From assembly GCA_002346435.1 (NCBI GenBank), contig DDZT01000018.1, positions 51,565 through 61,482 on the forward strand: a stretch of DNA of 9,918 nucleotides, in the 5' to 3' direction. This DNA is from Anaerolineales bacterium UBA3001. Its GTDB lineage: Bacteria; Chloroflexota; Anaerolineae; Anaerolineales; UBA11657. The notes beneath the pieces were generated by a model. That model worked only from the letters and a program-made list of their open reading frames with translations. It made no database searches and had not been told where the DNA came from. This document shows positions 1 to 5,881 of this stretch, piece after piece. Position numbers and translations under genes: made by a program. The stretch's first letter is position 1; every line of letters begins with the position of its first letter.

Positions 1-747
1 GGTGATATGGATTTTAAGGTAGCAGGTACTGACGCTGGTATTACTGCTCTACAAATGGATATAAAAATCACTGGAATTACTGCAGAGATTATGGAGGAGG
101 CGTTGTTACAGGCGCGAGAGGCTCGTTTGGAAATATTGGGTGTAATGACTGATCATATTGATATGCCTCGTGAAGATATGTCACCTTATGCGCCGCGTAT
201 GATAGTGGTAAATGTCCCAGAAGATAAAATAGGTGCGGTGATCGGACCAGGGGGCAAGACAATTCGTGCACTTCAGGAGGAAACAGGCGCTAAGATTGAT
301 GTTCAAGACGATGGCCGTGTGTTTATAGCTGCTCCTGAAGGTCCAGCTGCAGAGGAAGCCCGTACTCGTGTTGAAGCCTTGACAGAAAGTGCTGAGGTTG
401 GTCGGATTTACACCGGCAAAGTGGTTCGTACTGAACCATTTGGAGCTTTTGTACAGATCATACCTGGTACTGATGGTTTAGTACATATTAGTCAGTTGGC
501 TGATTTTCGTGTGGAAAAGGTTGAGGATGTTGCCAAGGTAGGCGAAGAATTAACTGTTATGGTGACAGATGTTGATGCGAATGGAAAGGTTCGTTTGTCA
601 CGACAGGCTGTGCTAGAGGGCTGGAGTGTGGAAGAAGCCCGGGAGCGTGACAAGCCTCGCAAACCTCGTTCTTCCGGTAGGAATAGTCGTGGTGGTGGAG
701 ATCGTCGGGGTCGAGGTGGTCCTTCAAATAGGTCAAGGCGTAGTTAG
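1..747 (+). CDS. pnp: Polynucleotide phosphorylase, C-terminal part (5' end outside window)
   Basis: Phosphorolytic 3'-5' exoribonuclease (RNA + phosphate to nucleoside diphosphates), a trimer that acts in mRNA decay. The frame is open from base 1, so the 5' end is missing and 248 residues are visible. The fragment begins at the GDMDFKVAG motif of the second RNase PH domain; its Asp corresponds to one of the catalytic Asp residues in the E. coli enzyme. Next come the end of that domain (ALQMDIKITGI, LEILGVM), a KH domain with the RNA-binding loop IGPGGKTI near fragment residues 81-88, and an S1 domain at about 133-202 (GKVVRTEPFGAFV, GLVHISQLAD). The last ~30 residues are rich in Arg, Gly and Ser, which would add non-specific RNA affinity. 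Stop is TAG at 745-747. The family is certain; only the N-terminal portion is unseen. Confidence 0.97.
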   Translation, partial: GDMDFKVAGTDAGITALQMDIKITGITAEIMEEALLQAREARLEILGVMTDHIDMPREDMSPYAPRMIVVNVPEDKIGAVIGPGGKTIRALQEETGAKIDVQDDGRVFIAAPEGPAAEEARTRVEALTESAEVGRIYTGKVVRTEPFGAFVQIIPGTDGLVHISQLADFRVEKVEDVAKVGEELTVMVTDVDANGKVRLSRQAVLEGWSVEEARERDKPRKPRSSGRNSRGGGDRRGRGGPSNRSRRS

Positions 748-762
748 TTTATGGATTGAGTC

Positions 763-791
763 CTCATTGGTTTTATTGTTGAACCATTGAG
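763..791 (+). other. Imperfect stem-loop downstream of pnp
   Basis: The arms CTCATTGGTT (763-772) and AACCATTGAG (782-791) pair over 10 positions with one T-T mismatch around a 9-nt loop. It starts 15 bp after the pnp stop codon. No U-run follows, so it is not a classical intrinsic terminator. It could protect the pnp 3' end or slow transcription between pnp and the synthase gene. Confidence 0.3.
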
Positions 792-900
792 ATGTGATGA
801 GATGTATAGTGATTTAGATGTAGATTTACAATTTGAGTCGTAACAGCGGATTGTAATATGTTAATGGCGTTGAAATGATCTAATTTGGCAAAAGATATCT

Positions 901-905
901 AGGAG
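901..905 (+). promoter_or_regulatory. Shine-Dalgarno of the inositol-phosphate synthase gene
   Basis: AGGAG lies 10 nt before the ATG at 916. It is one of the few clear Shine-Dalgarno sequences in this window and fixes the start codon. Confidence 0.7.
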
Positions 906-915
906 CTATATTGTC

Positions 916-1998
916 ATGACAAATCAACACAATAAGGTACGGGTTGCTATTATCGGTGTTGGCAATTGTGCCTCATCGTTCGTGCAAGGTGTAGAATATT
1001 ATAAGAATGCTAGCGATGATGTTGAAGTACCTGGCTTAATGCATGTGAATCTCGGTGGATATCACATCAGTGATATCGAATTTTCGGCAGCCTTCGATGT
1101 TGTTGATGGTAAGGTGGGACTGGATTTAAGTAAAGCGATTTTGGCAAACCCTAACAATACAACGAAATTTGCTGATGTTGACAACATGGGTGTTACTGTA
1201 CATAGGGGTATGACGCATGATGGTATAGGAAAATACCTAAGTGGAGTAGTTGATAAAGCACCTGGCCCAACAGATAACATAGTACAGATTCTTAAAGATA
1301 CTAGAACTGATGTGGTAGTAAGTTACTTACCCGTTGGTTCTGAGATGGCAACGAAATGGTATGTGGAGCATATTTTGGAAAGTCGTTGTGCGTTTGTTAA
1401 CTGTGTACCTGTTTTTATTGCTAGTCAAGATTATTGGCCAGAGCGTTTTAGGGAGCATGGTGTTCCTATCATTGGCGATGATATCAAAAGCCAAGTTGGA
1501 GCGACCATTACACATCGTGTGCTGGCAAACTTGTTTCGAGAGCGCGGTGTTCATCTGGATCGTACTTACCAGCTTAATTTTGGTGGTAATATGGATTTCT
1601 ATAATATGCTTGAGCGTGAAAGACTTGAATCTAAGAAAATCTCTAAGACACAATCTGTAACTAGCCAACTTCCTTATGATCTTGGAGATGATAATGTACA
1701 TGTGGGTCCTAGCGATTATGTTCCGTGGTTAACAGATCGCAAATGGTGTCATATTCGTATGGAAGGCAATTCATTCGGAGACGTGCCTATAAATTTAGAA
1801 TTGAAACTGGAAGTGTGGGATTCTCCAAATTCGGCAGGTGTAGTAATTGATGCTGTGCGTTGTGCCAAACTGGCGTTGGACCGTAATATTTCAGGACCTT
1901 TGCATGAGGCCTCCGCCTATTTTATGAAATCTCCTCCAGTTCAATACACTGATGATGAGGCACGTAGAATGGTGGAAGACTTTATTTTGGGCGCTTAG
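916..1998 (+). CDS. ino1: myo-inositol-1-phosphate synthase (actinobacterial/Chloroflexota type)
   Basis: NAD-dependent cytosolic enzyme converting D-glucose 6-phosphate to 1D-myo-inositol 3-phosphate (L-myo-inositol 1-phosphate). This is the first committed step to phosphatidylinositol, inositol osmolytes and, in actinobacteria, mycothiol. Its 360 aa match the short bacterial form (about 360-370 aa) rather than the ~530-aa eukaryotic form. Visible motifs are the Rossmann glycine loop GVGNCAS (14-20), GDDIKSQ (187-193) with a conserved Lys, NFGGNMDFYNM (221-231), KKISKTQ (240-246) with further active-site Lys residues, and the conserved C-terminal WDSPNSAG (301-308) followed by VVIDAVRCAKLALDR. 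The ATG at 916 has AGGAG 10 nt upstream. The gene lies 168 bp downstream of pnp and 68 bp before a PfkB kinase on the same strand, so synthase and kinase may be co-transcribed. All recognisable family motifs are intact. Confidence 0.95.
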   Translation: MTNQHNKVRVAIIGVGNCASSFVQGVEYYKNASDDVEVPGLMHVNLGGYHISDIEFSAAFDVVDGKVGLDLSKAILANPNNTTKFADVDNMGVTVHRGMTHDGIGKYLSGVVDKAPGPTDNIVQILKDTRTDVVVSYLPVGSEMATKWYVEHILESRCAFVNCVPVFIASQDYWPERFREHGVPIIGDDIKSQVGATITHRVLANLFRERGVHLDRTYQLNFGGNMDFYNMLERERLESKKISKTQSVTSQLPYDLGDDNVHVGPSDYVPWLTDRKWCHIRMEGNSFGDVPINLELKLEVWDSPNSAGVVIDAVRCAKLALDRNISGPLHEASAYFMKSPPVQYTDDEARRMVEDFILGA

Positions 1999-2020
1999 CT
2001 GCAGACAATTACAAATTTGC

Positions 2021-2050
2021 TTGGACAATAAATCGAAATCAATTTATTCT
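2021..2050 (+). promoter_or_regulatory. Weak candidate promoter for the PfkB kinase gene
   Basis: TTGGAC (2021-2026) is followed after 18 bp by TATTCT (2045-2050). This would start transcription about 10 nt before the ATG at 2067, too close for a Shine-Dalgarno, and none is visible. Both boxes deviate from consensus; read-through from the synthase gene is equally possible. Confidence 0.2.
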
Positions 2051-2066
2051 ATCAAATGTTTTCACA

Positions 2067-2933
2067 ATGATTGGTGAAAACCCTTCAGCTGTATCAAACT
2101 CAATTGATTATTTAATGTTGGGTAGTATTACTCGCGATCTGAGTGCTAATGGCAAGTATTCTCTAGGAGGTACAGCGTCTTATAGTGGTCTCATGGCAAA
2201 CGTATTAGGCCTGCGAGTTGGGATTGTGTCGTCTATCAGTACAGACTTGAACCTTCTGCCTTTGGAGAAAAATGGCATATTGGTTGCGCGCCAGCATTCA
2301 GACGTGACAACAGAATATCAAAATATATATACTGATACTGGAAGAGTACAATATTTGCGAAAGCGGGCTTCATCATTATCTTATGATAGTGTACCAGTAC
2401 GATGGTTGACAGCGCCAATTGTACACATAGGTCCTTTGGCTAACGATATAGACCAGTCAATAGCCCACCAATTTTCTGATGCATTTATTGGGGTAACACT
2501 ACAAGGGTGGCTTCGTAAATGGGATCATGATGGAAGAATAATAAGGAGTGCATTCCCAAAGTTGACAGAAGTTATATCTAATGCTGATGTTGTAGTGTTC
2601 AGTATTGAAGATGTAGATGGGGATTGGGACTACATAGAAAGATGTGCTGCTGTTTCAAAAGTGTTAGTGATTACTGAGTCTGACAAAGGAGCAACTGTAT
2701 TTGGGGGAGGGAAAAGACATCAATTTCAAGCACCTAACGTGGTGATGAAAGATTCTACAGGCGCTGGAGATATATTTGCCTCAGTATTTTTCGTGTTGTA
2801 TTATCATACTAGAGACCATAGCTTGGCTGCTAGGCTAGCAATTAATGTAGCTTCTGACTCGGTAAAAAGAGAAGGTTTATATAGTGTTCCTAATGATGTT
2901 GATATCGCAATATCTCAATTGATTAACAATTAG
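2067..2933 (+). CDS. PfkB-family carbohydrate/polyol kinase
   Basis: ATP-dependent cytosolic kinase of the ribokinase/PfkB fold; substrate not established. The 288 aa are at the short end for the family. Visible motifs are the N-terminal substrate-side GGTASYSG (34-41), HIGPLANDID (120-129), a strand with LQGWLR (145-150), TESDKGAT (203-210) and the C-terminal PfkB signature DSTGAGD (229-235), whose last Asp is the expected catalytic base and whose Gly-Ala-Gly forms the anion hole. Its place 68 bp after inositol-phosphate synthase on the same strand suggests, by inference only, an inositol or related polyol substrate; PfkB-fold myo-inositol kinases are known in plants and in Thermococcus. Adenosine, fructose or another sugar remains possible. 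No Shine-Dalgarno precedes the ATG at 2067, and the next Met (M17, just before LGSIT) would leave too little N-terminus. The stop overlaps that of the convergent deacetylase gene. Confidence 0.85.
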   Translation: MIGENPSAVSNSIDYLMLGSITRDLSANGKYSLGGTASYSGLMANVLGLRVGIVSSISTDLNLLPLEKNGILVARQHSDVTTEYQNIYTDTGRVQYLRKRASSLSYDSVPVRWLTAPIVHIGPLANDIDQSIAHQFSDAFIGVTLQGWLRKWDHDGRIIRSAFPKLTEVISNADVVVFSIEDVDGDWDYIERCAAVSKVLVITESDKGATVFGGGKRHQFQAPNVVMKDSTGAGDIFASVFFVLYYHTRDHSLAARLAINVASDSVKREGLYSVPNDVDIAISQLINN

Positions 2934-3760
2934 TCGAAAGGGTTATGCTTGTCGTACAAGCGAGCCGCACTTTCCATGCTCATGAATTCTGCTCCCAGGG
3001 CTCGGAGTTTTGTGACAAAACGTTCCAGCATTAGCATTCGATGCCCACGTCCAATTACATAAGGATGACAAGTATAAGTGATGATTCCCCAATTAGTGTA
3101 GCGGGTCATGTAGACAAAATCATCAATCCAGTTTTCCATGACACTATTGGCATTACGATGACCAGACCGTCGCAAATCATTGCGCATTTCAAAATGAGGG
3201 TGGTCATCCTGCGACCAGCTAATAGGCATTTCTATTAATGGGGTTTCTTCACCAAATTGCATGGGTTCATGCAATTTGATTACGTCTTTTTGACGGACCC
3301 GGTAAGGTAAATAGTCATGTCCCATCATAGAGCTTTCATAGAAAAAACCATGCTTGACCAACAAGTCTAAAGTATTGGGACTTAGATCCCAGGCTGGAGA
3401 TCGGTATCCCTGTGCTTTTCTGCCGCACAATTTTTCTATGGCTTCGTTGGCAAGAATCATTTCATATTCTTCCTGTTCCACATTCAACAAGTCGGGTGGA
3501 ACATGTGTCCAACCATGATGTGCAACCTCGTGGCCACTTGCTGCAATTTGTACGCAAGCTTCTGGGTAAGTTTCGATTGTGAAACCAGGGATAAACCAAG
3601 TAGATGATATTTCCTGGGATTTTAGCAAGGAAAGAATGCGACCTGCACCAACGATGCCAAATTCTCCTCGTGAGATAGGAGTAGGTGTAGTCCTGCCTCG
3701 GGCAATGTGTCCTGACATGACATCGAAATCGAAAGTCAAACACACTATGTGGTTTGCCAT
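2930..3760 (-). CDS. NodB-type polysaccharide deacetylase
   Basis: Metal-dependent deacetylase of carbohydrate esterase family 4. The 276 aa have no signal peptide or membrane segment, so it appears cytoplasmic. It resembles the HpPgdA/PuuE-like branch more than secreted chitin deacetylases. Motifs: TFDFD (9-13), the D-x-D form with D11 as likely base and D13 as likely metal ligand; HHGWTH (81-86), with H82 and H86 as likely metal ligands; GYRSPAW (118-124); and CHPYVIGRGHR (231-241), with H232 as likely catalytic acid. Substrate is unknown: peptidoglycan precursors, capsular sugars, or a ureide/cyclic imide as in PuuE-type relatives. The ATG at 3760 has AGGA 10 nt upstream on the minus strand. 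The gene starts 27 nt after the CoaBC-like stop codon, so the two are probably one operon. Its TAA (2930-2932) overlaps the kinase's TAG. Confidence 0.88.
   Translation of the reverse strand: MANHIVCLTFDFDVMSGHIARGRTTPTPISRGEFGIVGAGRILSLLKSQEISSTWFIPGFTIETYPEACVQIAASGHEVAHHGWTHVPPDLLNVEQEEYEMILANEAIEKLCGRKAQGYRSPAWDLSPNTLDLLVKHGFFYESSMMGHDYLPYRVRQKDVIKLHEPMQFGEETPLIEMPISWSQDDHPHFEMRNDLRRSGHRNANSVMENWIDDFVYMTRYTNWGIITYTCHPYVIGRGHRMLMLERFVTKLRALGAEFMSMESAARLYDKHNPFD
3253..3278. repeat. Perfect 11-bp inverted repeat inside the deacetylase gene
   Basis: CAAATTGCATG (3253-3263) and CATGCAATTTG (3268-3278) are exact reverse complements separated by GGTT. They lie within codons for about K162 to F169 of the deacetylase. 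A hairpin could form in the mRNA of either strand; no U-run follows on the coding strand. Confidence 0.75.
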
Positions 3761-3787
3761 TATTTTATTGTCCTAAGTTTATCAATT

Positions 3788-5044
3788 TTACTCTGCTGTT
3801 TCCTGTATTTGTTCAAGGTGATTTGTTATCATCTTGGCTATCTCTAGTTTTCCGGTGCCTTTTTGTGGTTGCTTAGTGCTAGAACTTACTAGATGAGCTA
3901 TTTGTTCACCACCGGGCCCTTTTTCATTACCACAATTTGCTACCACCACCGGATATCCTTGCTCGATTCTCTTATGTGCCTTTGATAGCAATTCATCATA
4001 AGTCATATTATGTTCATACTTAAATGTAATCATGTAAACATCGGGAAAATTAGTTTTTACTTGATTTATTATCTTGTCTGTTGGCACCAAACTTAGCTCT
4101 AGTGGATTATTGCTAGAAATCTTTCCTGTTAATGGTGAATTTGGTCGAAAATCTGCAACTGCTGCCGTAAAAATTCCTGCAGCGTATTGTTTATTTGTTA
4201 GTGAATGTGTGATTACATCAGCATATTCCACTATATTGTTTACTTTAATAATAGGTAACCACGTTGGAGATTGGATAGCTTTAGAGCCTTGTATTAGTAA
4301 GACATCCGCACCTCGCAAATGTAATTCTTTTGCTATTGTAAGTCCCAGTTGACCTGTAAATATATTGGATATTTGTCGTACATCATCTACTGATGATGGT
4401 ATAGGTCCACCAGTGACAATAATTGCTAGATTCTTGAGAGAGGAATTGCTCAGCATACGGCTGGTTTCGGCTACTATATTATCTTCATGTGGTAGTTTGT
4501 GTTTGCCATGTTCCTCCCGTGGTGGGATTATGTGCACACCGAGATTTTCTAGCTTGTGTAATGAAGTTGTAAGCAACGAGTTATGTAACATGCCATGTGC
4601 GGTAGGAGCAATCACAAGCTTTGACTTTCCTCGTTCCATTCGTCCAATAGCTACTGCCAATACAGTGGTGACTGTATTGTCAGCTATACCATTAGCTATT
4701 TTGTTGATAGTGTTGTAAGTAGCAGGAGCGACGAGATATAGATCAAATGGGTTGTTATCACTTAGATGTTCGGATGCTGCAGTAAGGTGGTTAACTACCC
4801 TATGATTAGAACTCCATTCCAGTGCATCAATAGTCGTGTATCGCAGAGATTCTTCGGAAGCAAATACTACTACTGATGCCCCTTGCCTGCGTAAAGCTCT
4901 AATAATAAAAGGGGCTTTCATTGCTGCTATTCCACCAGTTATCACGAGTGCCACCCTTTTGTCTTTCAGGTGATGCCCATCGATTTGTACATCATGATCC
5001 CCTAATGATGATGGCTTAGGTGGAGCTATTTTCCAATGATCCAT
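3788..5044 (-). CDS. CoaBC-like flavoprotein (PPC decarboxylase / phosphopantothenate-cysteine ligase fold), divergent
   Basis: Two-domain layout of CoaBC, which makes 4'-phosphopantetheine for coenzyme A. Numbered from the GTG at 5062 (424 aa), residues ~36-205 form an HFCD flavoprotein domain: TGGIAAMKAP (42-51), a possible catalytic H99, APATYNT (112-118), NKIANGIAD. Residues ~208-417 form a CoaB domain: TGG (217-219), ISNIFTGQLG (231-240) for the usual SNxSSGxMG, TAAVADFRP (299-307), a Lys at 314 where CoaB has its catalytic Lys, and VVVANCGNEKG. The decarboxylase hallmarks are altered: PAMN reads P-T-A-H (153-156) and the Cys-containing flap reads PREEHGKHKLP (181-191) without Cys. I prefer ATG 5044 (M7) over GTG 5062 because TATAAT lies exactly 6 bp before it. 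Probably co-transcribed with the deacetylase gene. It could be a diverged CoaBC or a paralogue with another function. Confidence 0.75.
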   Translation of the reverse strand: MDHWKIAPPKPSSLGDHDVQIDGHHLKDKRVALVITGGIAAMKAPFIIRALRRQGASVVVFASEESLRYTTIDALEWSSNHRVVNHLTAASEHLSDNNPFDLYLVAPATYNTINKIANGIADNTVTTVLAVAIGRMERGKSKLVIAPTAHGMLHNSLLTTSLHKLENLGVHIIPPREEHGKHKLPHEDNIVAETSRMLSNSSLKNLAIIVTGGPIPSSVDDVRQISNIFTGQLGLTIAKELHLRGADVLLIQGSKAIQSPTWLPIIKVNNIVEYADVITHSLTNKQYAAGIFTAAVADFRPNSPLTGKISSNNPLELSLVPTDKIINQVKTNFPDVYMITFKYEHNMTYDELLSKAHKRIEQGYPVVVANCGNEKGPGGEQIAHLVSSSTKQPQKGTGKLEIAKMITNHLEQIQETAE

Positions 5045-5050
5045 AATAAA

Positions 5051-5056
5051 ATTATA
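5051..5056 (-). promoter_or_regulatory. Consensus -10 box giving a leaderless start for the CoaBC-like gene
   Basis: TATAAT on the minus strand is followed by exactly 6 nt (TTTATT) and then ATG at 5044. This spacing would place +1 on the A of the start codon. No Shine-Dalgarno is present. At 17-bp spacing the -35 position reads CCAACG, a poor match, which weakens the call. Confidence 0.4.
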
Positions 5057-5140
5057 CTGCACTAGAGTGACTTCGTTGGCTGCAATCTCAGAATCATTGA
5101 TTACAGCTCATTAAATTCAGGCAGATGACCTATTGATTAA

Positions 5141-5172
5141 GGTTTGTGTCAACAAAGGTGTTGTAGTAAACC
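5141..5172. other. Stem-loop in the gap between the 63-aa gene and the CoaBC-like gene
   Basis: The arms GGTTTGTGTCAACA (5141-5154) and TGTTGTAGTAAACC (5159-5172) pair over 14 positions (10 Watson-Crick, 2 G-T, 2 mismatches) around the loop AAGG. It lies 16 bp after the 63-aa stop codon in the direction of minus-strand transcription. Without a U-run it is not a textbook terminator, but it may separate the membrane-protein pair from the downstream genes or stabilise an mRNA end. Confidence 0.35.
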
Positions 5173-5187
5173 AGTTAGTAATGGTAT

Positions 5188-5379
5188 CTAACCTGTCTTA
5201 TTTAAAAAGTTTTGGAGTAATTTCAGTGCTTCCATAGCTAACGATATTATTTCTCTGGCAGAAAATTCTGTATCATCATCGGCTTCTTTATTGTGGTGTA
5301 GGAAGGATACTAGCCAAATTCCAACTAAAGCGCCGACTATACCAGACAGGAGTACAGTTTGTTTTCTGAGCTTATTCAC
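5188..5379 (-). CDS. Small single-pass membrane protein (63 aa), function unknown
   Basis: One hydrophobic segment at residues ~8-27 follows a basic N-terminus (NKLRK), so the N-terminus is probably cytoplasmic. An acidic stretch (EADDD, 32-36) and an amphipathic helix (~39-60, SAREIISLAMEALKLLQNFL) follow. The start is GTG at 5379 with AGGA 7-8 nt upstream, a good Shine-Dalgarno. That Shine-Dalgarno overlaps the TAG stop of the preceding 131-aa gene, and only 9 nt separate the two frames, so translation is probably coupled. The layout resembles small YtxH-like proteins, but I do not recognise a specific family. It may act as a membrane partner of the 131-aa protein. Confidence 0.7.
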   Translation of the reverse strand: MNKLRKQTVLLSGIVGALVGIWLVSFLHHNKEADDDTEFSAREIISLAMEALKLLQNFLNKTG

Positions 5380-5388
5380 TATATATTC

Positions 5389-5784
5389 CTAAAATAAATT
5401 GGTGAATTGTCTTCTCAAGTAACCAATAGCATTTAAGGGGATTTGTATTATTCGGTTAAACTGGTTTATTTGTGCGTTGGTTTTTTGAGCATATCTTTTA
5501 GCTGACCTATTAGTTCTTTTAGTGAATATTTGCAAATTATCTAATAGAGAGTTTGCAGATTTGTATAATCGTCCCAGATAGTAGGATAATATTAGAATGA
5601 ATATCAATGCAAGTCCGGCAAAGATAATGATTGGTACTAGTAATAATACTAATATTCCATCCGCTATCGCAGATATATTTGTTGGCACTCCCATGGTAGC
5701 GTAGACCAATATTGTTACAGATAGAAGCGCTAGTATGATTAGGCTACTATAAAGGTATATTTGCTCTTTGTTTCTATTTAACAT
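5389..5784 (-). CDS. Two-pass membrane protein (131 aa), function unknown
   Basis: Two hydrophobic segments, ~10-30 and ~42-69, are joined by a short loop (VPTNISAIADG). A basic, Asn/Gln-rich C-terminal half follows (~71-131, KRTNRSAKRYAQKTNAQINQ), probably helical. By the positive-inside rule both ends are cytoplasmic. No enzyme motif is visible. The gene is first of a tight pair with the 63-aa gene. It starts with ATG at 5784 without a clear Shine-Dalgarno and faces away from the PHP gene across a 97-bp gap. Both products share a membrane segment plus helical tail, suggesting a small membrane complex, perhaps a scaffold or cell-shape factor; that role is a guess. Confidence 0.75.
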   Translation of the reverse strand: MLNRNKEQIYLYSSLIILALLSVTILVYATMGVPTNISAIADGILVLLLVPIIIFAGLALIFILILSYYLGRLYKSANSLLDNLQIFTKRTNRSAKRYAQKTNAQINQFNRIIQIPLNAIGYLRRQFTNLF

Positions 5785-5826
5785 AGATATTTTTTGATCA
5801 TTTTAGTCATAATTGATAAAACATCT

Positions 5827-5832
5827 AGTATA
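5827..5832 (-). promoter_or_regulatory. Candidate -10 box for the 131-aa/63-aa pair
   Basis: TATACT on the minus strand would start transcription near 5820 and give a leader of about 36 nt before the ATG at 5784. It mirrors the TATACT at 5865-5870 on the other strand. No good -35 is visible at 16-18 bp. Confidence 0.3.
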
Positions 5833-5864
5833 CGAATAAAGTAATTTTACCATCATGTAAGAGG

Positions 5865-5870
5865 TATACT
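5865..5870 (+). promoter_or_regulatory. Candidate -10 box for the PHP gene
   Basis: TATACT ends 11 bp before the ATG at 5882, so the leader would be about 5 nt, too short for a Shine-Dalgarno. The GAGG directly before the box is 17 nt from the start codon, too far to serve as one. The -35 region is weak. Confidence 0.35.
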
Positions 5871-5881
5871 TTGTCTTATTC

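Noticed and set aside
1327..1701. Long open frames on both strands inside the inositol-phosphate synthase gene (for example 1327-1701 on the minus strand)
   Set aside because: They lie wholly inside a gene with every family motif intact, their translations show no family pattern, and they have no ribosome-binding site. They are shadows caused by codon bias.
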